Assembly: GCA_013814015.1 (NCBI GenBank) | Contig: JACCQS010000466.1 | Location: forward strand, 1-7,586 | DNA from: Geodermatophilaceae bacterium | GTDB lineage: Bacteria > Actinomycetota > Actinomycetes > Mycobacteriales > Geodermatophilaceae | Length of the DNA stretch: 7,586 nt | Reading direction: 5' to 3' | Part shown: piece by piece, positions 1-5,590 of the stretch | How the letters are laid out: each line of letters starts with the position of its first letter | Numbering within the stretch: the first letter of the stretch is position 1 | The notes under the pieces: model-generated | What the model saw: only the letters and a program-made list of their open reading frames with translations | What the model was told of the DNA's origin: nothing | The model's database searches: none | Position numbers and translations under genes: made by a program

Positions 1-444
1 GGGACCCTCGATACGAGCATTCCGGTCCTGATGTTCTGTATCGCCTTCGGCCTGTCGATGGACTACGAGGTCTTCCTGCTCTCTCGAATCAAGGAGGAGC
101 ATGACCGCACCGGTGACACTCGCGCAGCCGTGGCGGTGGGACTGCAGAAGACCGGTCGGATCATGACCGCGGCCGCCGGCGTACTGGCGGTCACCTTTCT
201 CGCCTTCTCCACGTCGTCTGTCACCTTCATCAAGTTGATGGGCCTGGGTCTCACTCTCGCGATCCTGATGGACGCCACGCTCGTACGCGGGGTGCTCGTA
301 CCCGCCTTCATGAGGCTCGCGGGCGAGGCGAACTGGTGGGCACCGCCGTTCCTTCGCCGGCTGCACAACCGGATCGGCCTGTCTGAGGGACCAACCGAGC
401 CCTCCCCCGACACCGCCCCAACGGCCGAGCGGGTCAACGCCTGA
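1..444 (+). CDS. MMPL/RND family transporter, C-terminal end (5' end outside window)
   Basis: The frame is open from base 1, so this is the last ~147 codons of a longer gene, ending in TGA at 442-444. MMPL proteins are proton-driven inner-membrane exporters of lipids, siderophores or drugs. Visible here are the final membrane helices of the second RND-like half. A helix ends in FGLSMDYEVFLLSRIKEE; the Asp-Tyr pair (codons at 61-66) matches the proton-relay DY of the late transmembrane helix in MMPL proteins. Next come an amphipathic linker, the helix TAAAGVLAVTFLAFS, and a last helix around LGLTLAILMDATLVRGVLVPAFM, then a short polar cytoplasmic tail (WWAPPFLRRLHNRIG, then Pro/Thr/Glu-rich). 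The family call is secure from the DYEVFLLSRI and DATLVRGVLVPA signatures. The substrate cannot be told from this fragment. It is convergent with the downstream lipoprotein gene; the 59-bp gap holds no strong terminator that I can see. Confidence 0.93.
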   Translation, partial: GTLDTSIPVLMFCIAFGLSMDYEVFLLSRIKEEHDRTGDTRAAVAVGLQKTGRIMTAAAGVLAVTFLAFSTSSVTFIKLMGLGLTLAILMDATLVRGVLVPAFMRLAGEANWWAPPFLRRLHNRIGLSEGPTEPSPDTAPTAERVNA

Positions 445-503
445 GGACCGCGAGGCGGCTAGGAGTCACGGGGGTTGGGGCGCGCACAAGCGGACCGGAC
501 GAG

Positions 504-1406
504 TCACCCCTCGCAGCCGGGGTCGCCGGGCAGCAGCGGGCGAAAGGCCATCCGAGCCGGGGGTTCGGTCCCGATCAGCCACGGGGTCAGCTCGGTTGCC
601 TCCTGCAGCGCAGCGAGCAAGGGGGCAGCCTCCGGGCCGGCTATTTCCACGCAGCTGGTCAGATCGGTGCCGGCCACCGGCGGCGGCGCGGTGGCGATCG
701 GCCAGATCCGGGGCTCCTGCTGGAGTTCGGGCTCCTCGACCGGTGGGGCCGCCTGCGCGCTCAGCCGGTAGGCAACCACATCGGTGGGCACGTACTGCTG
801 GCTGTCGGCGCCCACCAGGCCTTGCGCGGTGTCGAGGAAACCCTGCAGCGCTTCGCGCGTGGCGATCTCGGAGTCGTTGAGTCCCAAGGTCGTTCCGTCG
901 TCGAAGCCGAGCGCGTACGCCGAATGCGAGAACGTACGGCCGCCGGTCGTGAGTTCCAGGACGGTGTCGGGCATGTCGGTGACGCTGGGGGACCCGTACT
1001 CGATGGCCTCGCTGAGTAATCCGGCCTCGTCTGCGGCGGTCAGGAGTTCCTGAATCTGATCCTCGGAGATGGTCGACGTTTGCAGGGGATTGATTGCCGG
1101 CCCCGGATAGCTCATGTCCATGACACCGGCGACGATCACCGTGCCGTCGCCCAGCACCAGGACGTTAGGTGTGTTGCGCAGGTTGTATTCCAGCGGTACG
1201 TACCCGCCGAGAACTCGGACGGAGACCACGACGTCCTGCCCGCCGGTCGGATGCTCGTATGAGCCAGAACTCGGACCGCCGCCGCCTTCTGGCTCACCTT
1301 CGAAGATGCTCGAGCATCCGGTGAGAACCACACTGGCGAGAACGGCGCTGAGGCCAAGAAGGCTGCGCCGGACGGACAGCTCTCTGCTGCGGCCGGTAAG
1401 GGTCAT
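504..1406 (-). CDS. Putative secreted lipoprotein of unknown function
   Basis: I do not recognise a named family. The N-terminus is a type II (lipoprotein) signal peptide: basic Arg-Arg, the hydrophobic run SLLGLSAVLASVV and the lipobox LTGC, giving a lipidated Cys at residue 31 if the ATG at 1404-1406 is used. The frame stays open to two further in-frame ATGs at 1440-1442 and 1449-1451, which would add 12 or 15 residues before the signal. None of the three has a convincing Shine-Dalgarno site; I prefer 1406 because it gives a normal-length signal peptide. After the Cys comes a Gly/Ser/Pro/Glu-rich linker, then a probably globular extracytoplasmic domain of about 240 residues with many beta-type segments (VVVSVRVLGGYVPLEY, NVLVLGDGTVIVAG, DTVLELTTGG) and an acidic helix. 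Near the C-terminus are two Cys, one after DLTS and one in PGDPGCEG, which could pair. It is convergent with the MMPL gene and divergent from the copper-chaperone remnant, whose sequence now sits in its upstream region. Confidence 0.8.
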   Translation of the reverse strand: MTLTGRSRELSVRRSLLGLSAVLASVVLTGCSSIFEGEPEGGGGPSSGSYEHPTGGQDVVVSVRVLGGYVPLEYNLRNTPNVLVLGDGTVIVAGVMDMSYPGPAINPLQTSTISEDQIQELLTAADEAGLLSEAIEYGSPSVTDMPDTVLELTTGGRTFSHSAYALGFDDGTTLGLNDSEIATREALQGFLDTAQGLVGADSQQYVPTDVVAYRLSAQAAPPVEEPELQQEPRIWPIATAPPPVAGTDLTSCVEIAGPEAAPLLAALQEATELTPWLIGTEPPARMAFRPLLPGDPGCEG

Positions 1407-1466
1407 GAGGTAGAGACGCCCGTAGTCCGACGGAGGTTGCATTAGTTCCATCAGCCCGAAGCACCA

Positions 1467-1616
1467 GCCACCGAAGAGGTGGGCGCAATCCCTGCCGTGA
1501 CCGACGTACGGGTGGACCTGGCCAGCGGAGTCCTGACGGTGACGGCGACCGAACCGGTCGACAGGGCGGCTGTCGAAGCCGCTGTCGACGAGGCCGGATA
1601 CACGCTGGCCGGCTGA
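1467..1616 (+). pseudogene. 5'-truncated HMA-domain copper chaperone (CopZ-like) remnant
   Basis: Reading the frame that ends at TGA 1614-1616 gives a peptide containing ATEEVGAIPAVTDVRVDL, then SGVLTVTATEPVDRAAVEAA, then VDEAGYTLAG. This is the second half of a heavy-metal-associated (HMA) ferredoxin-like fold: helix 1 end, strand 2, strand 3, helix 2 and the terminal strand, as in CopZ/Atx1 chaperones of about 68-70 residues. The first half, with the start, strand 1 and the GMxCxxC copper-binding loop, is absent. The frame hits TAG at 1443-1445, and no frame just upstream encodes a CxxC motif. The only in-frame start-like codon in the homologous part (GTG 1479) would begin after the metal site, so a working copper chaperone cannot be made. 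Similarity begins about 15-20 bp past the outermost possible start of the lipoprotein gene on the other strand, which suggests a deletion or rearrangement joined the two. The HMA call rests on my recognition of the pattern, not on a search. Confidence 0.72.
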
Positions 1617-1687
1617 TCGGTGAGCGGCGCGAGAAAACCGCGACCATGGGTAGCGGTGCGGACAGACCGGCCATAGCGTTCTGAGCC

Positions 1688-2281
1688 GTGACCGTTTCGA
1701 GATCTGGAGCCGACTCGTCCACTCCGACGACGGTCATCGTGATGGGCGTCTCCGGAGCGGGGAAGTCCGAGATAGCCCGCGCACTGGCCGAATCCACCGG
1801 TTGGACCATGGCCGAGGGGGACGAGTTCCATCCCGCAGCCAATGTGGAAAAGATGCGGTCGGGCCAACCACTCGACGACGAGGACCGCTGGCCCTGGCTA
1901 CATTCCATCGCCGACTGGATCGGCAAGCAGGAACAGGCCGGGCTCAGTAGCGTGGTCACCTGCTCTGCGCTCAAGCGCAGCTACCGAGAACTGCTGCGCG
2001 ACGGGCACCCTTCTGTGCGCTTCTGCCAACTCGACGCTTCGGCCGCCACCTTGCAGGCCCGAGTAGAAGGACGGCGCGATCACTACATGCCGGGCGCATT
2101 GCTGCACAGCCAGCTCAGGACATTGCAATCGCTGGAGGCCGACGAGCCCGGCGGGCGAGTGAGCACCGAAGGTGACGTCCCGCAGGTGTTGCGCCGAGTG
2201 CTGCAGCTGCTGGCCGAGGGGAAAGCTGCCATCTTGGTTGTCGGACTGCTCTTCGTCCTGAGCCTCAATGTGATTCTCTAG
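1688..2281 (+). CDS. gntK: Gluconokinase (GntK/IdnK family) with unusual hydrophobic C-terminal tail
   Basis: A cytosolic kinase that transfers phosphate from ATP to D-gluconate, giving 6-phosphogluconate for the pentose-phosphate or Entner-Doudoroff routes. The 197-residue protein carries the P-loop GVSGAGKS (residues 20-27), the substrate-region signature GDEFHP (44-49) followed by N-x-x-K-M-x-x-G-x-PL-x-D-x-DR (52-67) and PWL, the CSALKRSYRELLR block (92-104), and a lid-like RRDHYMPGALLHSQLRTL segment (129-146). All are typical of the small P-loop gluconokinases. The GTG at 1688 is the first possible start after an in-frame TGA at 1682; the ATG inside the P-loop strand is too late. Family members normally end after the last helix, about where VLRRVLQLLAEG lies (167-178). 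Here about 18 mostly hydrophobic residues follow (AAILVVGLLFVLSLNVIL), and the 3' end overlaps the convergent AI-2E gene by 17 bp. No gluconate permease or GntR regulator is visible nearby. Confidence 0.93.
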   Translation: MTVSRSGADSSTPTTVIVMGVSGAGKSEIARALAESTGWTMAEGDEFHPAANVEKMRSGQPLDDEDRWPWLHSIADWIGKQEQAGLSSVVTCSALKRSYRELLRDGHPSVRFCQLDASAATLQARVEGRRDHYMPGALLHSQLRTLQSLEADEPGGRVSTEGDVPQVLRRVLQLLAEGKAAILVVGLLFVLSLNVIL

Positions 2282-3443
2282 CAGCCTCTTTCGACCCTTT
2301 GCCAACGGGTGGCTTGGTCCGCGGGCCGTCGGCTGCCGGCGACGTGTCAGCGGTGTCCTCGGGATCCTGGTCCAGCCGTTCTCGTGCGTAGCGCCAGGTG
2401 ATCGCGATCAGCGCCGCGATCGGAACAGCCAGGAAAGCGCCGGTTATCCCGGCCAGACTGCCGCCCGCGATCACGGCGAGAATCACGACCGCCGCATGCA
2501 GCTGCAGGCTCCTGCCCTGCAGGATCGGAGCGAACACATTTCCCTCGAGCTGCTGCACCACGATGATGATCGCCAGCACGATCAGCGCCGCGACGAAGCC
2601 CTCGCTGACCAGGGCAACGAGCACGGCGACGCCACCGGCCACGAACGCACCGATGATCGGAATGAAGGCGCCGACGAAGGTCAGTACCGCCAACGGCAGC
2701 ACGAGTGGGACGCCGACCAGCAACAACCCGACACCGATGAAGACCGCATCGATCAGTCCGACGATGACCTGGGTGTTCATGAAGCGCGCCAGGCTTGCGT
2801 AGTAGCGCTTGCCGAGTTCGGCGACGTGCGGTGCGGCCCGGGTCCCGGACTGGCGCCCGATCCAGGGCAGAAAACGTGGCCCGTCCTTGAGGTAGAAGAA
2901 GACCAGCGTGAGAACCAGGACCAGGGTGATCAGCGCGTTGCCAAGGGTGCTGATCCCGCCGAGAACGATGCCGACGATGTCACCGGCACTCTCCTGAAGC
3001 CGGGCCAGCCCCTCGTCGAGGGCCGCCCCGACCTGGTCGTCACCGAGGTTCAGCGGTGGCCCGGCCAACCATTCCTGCACCGACGCGATCCCACCGGTCA
3101 CCCCGTCGGTGACGTCCTCGGCCTGGGCAGCCACCGGTACGACGATCACGGCGCCGACACCGAAGACCAAGGCCAGGAACGCCACGACGACGACGATGGA
3201 GGCCAGCGCCGGAGGCCACTTGTGGGCCCGGAGGAACCGTGCGGCCGGCCAGAGCAGGGTCGTGACGAACAGGGCCAGCACGACCGGAAGTACGACGAAC
3301 CACACCATGCCCAACAGGTAGCCGACGAGCCAGACCGCCGCCACGACGACCAGCAGCCGCCCGGACACCCCGGCCACGGCTGACAACGCCGTACGCACCC
3401 TGCCCGAACGCCGGCTCGGAGCGTTCAGAACGGCATCACCCAC
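2265..3443 (-). CDS. AI-2E family transporter (PerM/UPF0118) membrane protein
   Basis: A 392-residue polytopic membrane protein. The family includes E. coli TqsA (autoinducer-2 export) and PerM, and some members act as Na+/H+ antiporters, so the substrate here is unknown. A basic N-terminus is followed by two close helices (about 28-65), a third (about 80-105), an extracytoplasmic or peripheral loop (106-158) and a helix ending in FFYLKDG (182-188). A cluster of helices then spans 225-350. Family signatures are GAFIPIIGAF (258-267), QQLEGNVFAPILQGRSLQLH (297-316) and GITGAFLAVPIAALIAI (332-348). The tail is Asp/Pro/Lys-rich and cytoplasmic. The start is GTG at 3443 (CAC on the + strand) with purine-rich AGGACAGGA just upstream as a plausible ribosome site; an ATG four bases further up is out of frame and soon stops. 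It is divergent from the small membrane protein at 3539, leaving a 95-bp shared upstream region, and its 3' end overlaps gluconokinase. Confidence 0.93.
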   Translation of the reverse strand: MGDAVLNAPSRRSGRVRTALSAVAGVSGRLLVVVAAVWLVGYLLGMVWFVVLPVVLALFVTTLLWPAARFLRAHKWPPALASIVVVVAFLALVFGVGAVIVVPVAAQAEDVTDGVTGGIASVQEWLAGPPLNLGDDQVGAALDEGLARLQESAGDIVGIVLGGISTLGNALITLVLVLTLVFFYLKDGPRFLPWIGRQSGTRAAPHVAELGKRYYASLARFMNTQVIVGLIDAVFIGVGLLLVGVPLVLPLAVLTFVGAFIPIIGAFVAGGVAVLVALVSEGFVAALIVLAIIIVVQQLEGNVFAPILQGRSLQLHAAVVILAVIAGGSLAGITGAFLAVPIAALIAITWRYARERLDQDPEDTADTSPAADGPRTKPPVGKGSKEAARESH

Positions 3444-3503
3444 TCATCCTGTCCTAGTCCCGGCGCAGGTCACACACCATCAGCCAGTTTCGTGCTCGAC
3501 AGC

Positions 3504-3524
3504 GCCGCAATGCGTCGCTGCGGC
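3504..3524. promoter_or_regulatory. Small inverted repeat upstream of the 3539 gene
   Basis: GCCGCA at 3504-3509 and TGCGGC at 3519-3524 form perfect 6-bp arms around a 9-base spacer, ending 14 bp before the ATG at 3539, in the region shared by two divergent genes. It may be an operator or a leader hairpin. In GC-rich DNA such short arms can arise by chance, so the functional claim is weak. Confidence 0.25.
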
Positions 3525-3538
3525 AGTACTGTCCCGCC

Positions 3539-4066
3539 ATGCCCGACGCCGCCAGCGACTCGAGGGCGATGAATCGCAGGGTCGATGAACTCGGAGATCT
3601 ATTGCGGCGCTCGACTGCCTTGCACGGGCTCTACGCCGCTGTCGGACTACTGGTAGGTCTCGCCCTGCCGCTCGCAGAGATCCGGTTCAACCAGGACGAG
3701 GTCCCGGAGCGCTACACAGCTCTCGGCCTCGTCTTCTCCCTGAACTCCGACTACGACGTCGAGCACTCCACCCTGGTCGTCATCAGCGCTGGAACCCTCA
3801 CGATCACGACGCTCACCGCGATGGTCGCATCCCTCGTCGCCGCCCTGCGCCAGGACCGTAAGGCTGCCACCGTTGCGCTGTCTGCCTGCGCACTGTTGCC
3901 GATCTTCCTGATCACGGCGAACGTTGTTTTTGGGGTCACCGACATCGACAGCGGCTCCGATGACGACCCGCTGGAGGGTTGGTCCATCGGCTGTTGGGTG
4001 CTCCTGCTCGTGGGACTGGCCGGTTGCTGGATTGCCGCCTACCTGCGAGACCAGTTCGACCGCTGA
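3539..4066 (+). CDS. Hypothetical four-helix membrane protein
   Basis: I do not recognise a family. The 175-residue product has a polar, charged N-terminus (about 1-28) and four hydrophobic segments at roughly 30-47, 78-104, 110-132 and 148-168. A 30-residue polar loop follows helix 1 (NQDEVPERY through DYDVEH). A short basic turn (RQDRK) joins helices 2 and 3, and an acidic Ser/Asp-rich loop (DIDSGSDDDPLEG, 135-147) lies before helix 4. The protein ends in the short polar stretch RDQFDR. By the positive-inside rule, the RQDRK turn and both termini are probably cytoplasmic and the two acidic loops outside. The start is uncertain: ATG at 3539 lacks a clear ribosome site; ATG at 3569 (residue 11) has GAGGG just upstream, but too close for comfort. 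Codon use matches its neighbours, so it looks like a genuine chromosomal gene. The yajO-like gene follows after 70 bp on the same strand but has its own ribosome site. Confidence 0.78.
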   Translation: MPDAASDSRAMNRRVDELGDLLRRSTALHGLYAAVGLLVGLALPLAEIRFNQDEVPERYTALGLVFSLNSDYDVEHSTLVVISAGTLTITTLTAMVASLVAALRQDRKAATVALSACALLPIFLITANVVFGVTDIDSGSDDDPLEGWSIGCWVLLLVGLAGCWIAAYLRDQFDR

Positions 4067-4122
4067 GCTGGCAACCGCTTCTCGCCATTATGCGCACAAC
4101 GGTGAATTTCTGAGCCTTGCAA

Positions 4123-4130
4123 GAGAGGGG
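4123..4130 (+). promoter_or_regulatory. Ribosome binding site deciding the start of the yajO-like gene
   Basis: GAGAGGGG lies six bases before the ATG at 4137. The frame stays open far upstream (to about 3924) through the end of the preceding gene in another frame. This site and the family alignment together show that translation begins at 4137. Confidence 0.75.
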
Positions 4131-4136
4131 TACGGC

Positions 4137-5111
4137 ATGGAGTACGTCCGGCTGGGTACGACCGGTCTGCAGGTTTCCCGGATCTGCTTGGGGTGCATGA
4201 GCTTCGGCGATCCCGAGCGAGGCCAGCACCCATGGAGCCTGCCGGAAGAGCAGAGCCGGCCGTTCATCGAGAAGGCGTTGGCTTCCGGGATCTCCTTCTT
4301 CGACACGGCGAATGCCTACTCCGATGGGAGCAGCGAGGAGATCGTCGGTCGGGCGCTCAACGACTTCGCCCGCCGCGAGGACGTGGTCCTGGCCACCAAG
4401 GTGTTCATGCCGATGCGGCCGGGGACCAACGGCGGCGGGCTCTCCCGGAAGGCGATCCTGCACGAGATCGACGCCAGCCTGGAGCGGCTGGGCACCGCCT
4501 ATGTCGACCTCTATCAGATCCACCGCTGGGACCCGAACACGCCGATCGAGGAGACCCTCGAGGCACTCGACGAGGTGGTCCGGTCCGGGCGAGCCCGCTA
4601 TCTGGGCGCCTCCTCGATGTGGGCCTGGCAGTTCAGCAAGGCCCTCTACACCGCTGGTGAGCACGGCTGGGCACGGTTCGTGTCGATGCAGGACCAGTAC
4701 AACCTGCTCGACCGTGAGGAGGAACGCGAGATGCTGCCGCTGTGTGCCGACCAGGGCATCGGCGTGATCCCGTGGAGCCCGCTGGCGCGCGGCCGGCTGA
4801 CTCGCGACTGGGACGAGGACACGAACCGGTCGGGCAGCGACCAGGTCCTGGCCAGGCTGTACGGGGCCGAGGGCGACCGCGAGATCGTGTCCCGGGTCGC
4901 CGAGATCGCCGGCGCACATGACGTGTCGCGGGCGCAGGTGGCGCTGGCGTGGGTGATGGCCAACCCGGTGATCACAGCGCCGATCGTCGGAGTGACCAAG
5001 GATCAACATCTCGACGACGCGGTCGCAGCGGTCGAACTGCGACTGACCGCGGAGGAGATCACCCGGCTCGAGGAGCCCTATACACCGCGTACGCCGGGCG
5101 GCTTCTCCTGA
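4137..5111 (+). CDS. yajO: Aldo/keto reductase, YajO-like
   Basis: A 324-residue NADPH-dependent oxidoreductase of the aldo/keto reductase TIM-barrel superfamily, expected in the cytosol. The catalytic tetrad is visible: Asp56 and Tyr61 in FFDTANAYSDGSSEEIVGRA, Lys88 in LATKVF, and His129 in YQIHRWDPNTPIEETLEAL. Cofactor-side motifs are GASSMWAWQF (157-166), VSMQDQYNLLDREEEREMLP (182-201) and IPWSPLARGRLTR (211-223), with APIVGVTKDQHLDDAV near the C-terminus. From memory, these blocks and the length match E. coli YajO (also 324 residues) very closely, including the N-terminal LGCMSFGDPERG-H-W. In E. coli YajO has been implicated in making 1-deoxyxylulose 5-phosphate from ribulose 5-phosphate; its physiological substrate here is inference. 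The start is ATG 4137, with GAGAGGGG six bases upstream. Reading further upstream in frame would overlap the preceding gene and adds no family sequence. Confidence 0.92.
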   Translation: MEYVRLGTTGLQVSRICLGCMSFGDPERGQHPWSLPEEQSRPFIEKALASGISFFDTANAYSDGSSEEIVGRALNDFARREDVVLATKVFMPMRPGTNGGGLSRKAILHEIDASLERLGTAYVDLYQIHRWDPNTPIEETLEALDEVVRSGRARYLGASSMWAWQFSKALYTAGEHGWARFVSMQDQYNLLDREEEREMLPLCADQGIGVIPWSPLARGRLTRDWDEDTNRSGSDQVLARLYGAEGDREIVSRVAEIAGAHDVSRAQVALAWVMANPVITAPIVGVTKDQHLDDAVAAVELRLTAEEITRLEEPYTPRTPGGFS

Positions 5112-5135
5112 CCTGACCGCGTTGACCGGCCGCAC

Positions 5136-5191
5136 TGGCCGTTTACGTCATAACCGCCAGGAGGGGGTGGCGGTTTACGTCATAACCGCCA
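5136..5191. promoter_or_regulatory. Array of four alternating 8-bp half-sites (tandem palindromic operators)
   Basis: Half-sites begin at 5136 (TGGCCGTT), 5152 (AACCGCCA), 5168 (TGGCGGTT) and 5184 (AACCGCCA), exactly 16 bp apart and alternating in orientation. All fit TGGCGGTT or its complement, with one mismatch in the first. Spacers 1 and 3 are the identical octamer TACGTCAT; spacer 2 is GGAGGGGG. The block therefore reads as two 24-bp palindromic sites 32 bp apart, with a third palindrome formed between them. The last half-site ends 8 bp before the -35 box of the ArsR promoter, a natural place for a regulator acting on that promoter. In RNA read from yajO, half-site 3 could pair with either half-site 2 or 4, so a terminator or attenuator role is an alternative; no U-tract follows. 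Confidence 0.65.
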
Positions 5192-5199
5192 GGAAAGGG

Positions 5200-5227
5200 T
5201 TGACATATTCCTATATGGATATATGTT
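5200..5227 (+). promoter_or_regulatory. Sigma-70-type promoter of the arsR-AHSA1 operon, probably leaderless
   Basis: A perfect -35 TTGACA lies at 5200-5205 and a -10 TATGTT at 5222-5227, with a 16-bp spacer. Transcription would start about 7 bases after the -10, i.e. at or next to the GTG start codon at 5234, leaving no room for a ribosome site. Such leaderless messages are common in actinomycetes. The segment is strikingly AT-rich for this DNA. It contains a quasi-palindrome at 5204-5225: outer arms CATAT and ATATG, inner TCC and GGA around TATAT, offset by one base. This overlaps the core promoter and is a good candidate for the autoregulatory operator of the ArsR-type protein. Confidence 0.7.
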
Positions 5228-5233
5228 GGCCAG

Positions 5234-5590
5234 GTGCCCAGAGCAACCACCACCTCAGATGCTTTCAACGCCGTCGCGGAACCGCGTCGGCGGGAAATCC
5301 TCGAGGTGTTGGGCTCCGATGAACTCTCCGTCGGAGAACTCGTGGCGCGGCTCGGGCTCGGGCAACCGCAGGTGTCCAAGCACCTCCAGGTGTTGCGGCA
5401 AGTGGATCTCGTCCGCAGCCGCAGCCTCGGACGCCAGCGGATGTACCGGATCAACGGTCCGGCGCTCAAACCGGTCCACGACTGGGTGACCGGGTTCGAG
5501 CAGACCTGGACCGACCGACTCGACCGACTCGAGCGATTCCTGGAAGACAACCAGCCCGACAGCGAAATCCAACCTGAGGAGCAATCATGA
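5234..5590 (+). CDS. ArsR-family winged-helix transcriptional regulator
   Basis: A 118-residue DNA-binding repressor of the ArsR/SmtB fold. Helix 1 carries FNAVAEPRRREILEVLG (11-27), typical of the subgroup beginning with Asp/Ala-Phe-x-Ala-x-Ala-x-Pro-x-Arg-Arg. LSVGELVARLGLGQPQVSKH (31-50) is the helix-turn-helix with the recognition helix near 45-58. LVRSRSLGRQRMYRI (59-73) is the beta wing. The C-terminal helix (about 78-105) is rich in Trp, Asp and Arg and probably forms the dimer interface. The protein contains no cysteine, so it lacks the ELCVCDL-type metal site and is not a thiol-based arsenic or metal sensor of that class. The start is GTG 5234, directly after a strong promoter and probably leaderless. 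Its TGA overlaps the ATG of the AHSA1 gene by 4 bp, showing coupled expression. ArsR regulators paired with SRPBCC proteins are a recurring arrangement; the signal they sense is generally unknown. Confidence 0.92.
   Translation: MPRATTTSDAFNAVAEPRRREILEVLGSDELSVGELVARLGLGQPQVSKHLQVLRQVDLVRSRSLGRQRMYRINGPALKPVHDWVTGFEQTWTDRLDRLERFLEDNQPDSEIQPEEQS
5576..5581 (+). promoter_or_regulatory. Ribosome binding site for the AHSA1 gene inside the arsR end
   Basis: GAGGAG lies five bases before ATG 5587 and within the last codons of the regulator gene. It contrasts with the lack of any such site before the regulator itself and supports translational coupling through the ATGA overlap. Confidence 0.8.

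Noticed and set aside
445..503. Terminator between the convergent MMPL and lipoprotein genes
   Set aside because: Only 4-bp GC arms can be found and there is no U-tract; nothing rises above what GC-rich DNA gives by chance.
1294..1974. Antisense open frame of 226 codons across the copper-chaperone remnant and the gluconokinase start
   Set aside because: It runs through three unrelated elements, including the gluconokinase P-loop region on the opposite strand; composition is Ser/Arg/Pro-rich without domains.
2496..3383. Open frame of 295 codons opposite the AI-2E gene
   Set aside because: Its low-complexity Asp/Gln/Gly/His/Arg composition is typical of a shadow of a hydrophobic membrane protein gene.
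3924..4136. N-terminal extension of the yajO-like reading frame
   Set aside because: It overlaps the end of the membrane protein gene in another frame, adds no aldo/keto reductase sequence, and a good ribosome site sits just before ATG 4137.
4067..4136. Separate promoter for the yajO-like gene
   Set aside because: The 70-bp gap is less GC-rich around 4088-4110, but no convincing -35/-10 pair with proper spacing could be identified, so none is annotated.
3936..5135. Long antisense open frame (399 codons) opposite the yajO-like gene
   Set aside because: It is a by-product of G/C third-position bias on the coding strand; the product is Arg/Gly/Pro/His-rich with no recognisable domain.
5136..5195. 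CRISPR-like direct repeat
   Set aside because: There are only two repeat copies, each palindromic, with an 8-bp gap too short for a spacer and no cas genes in the window; promoter operators explain it better.
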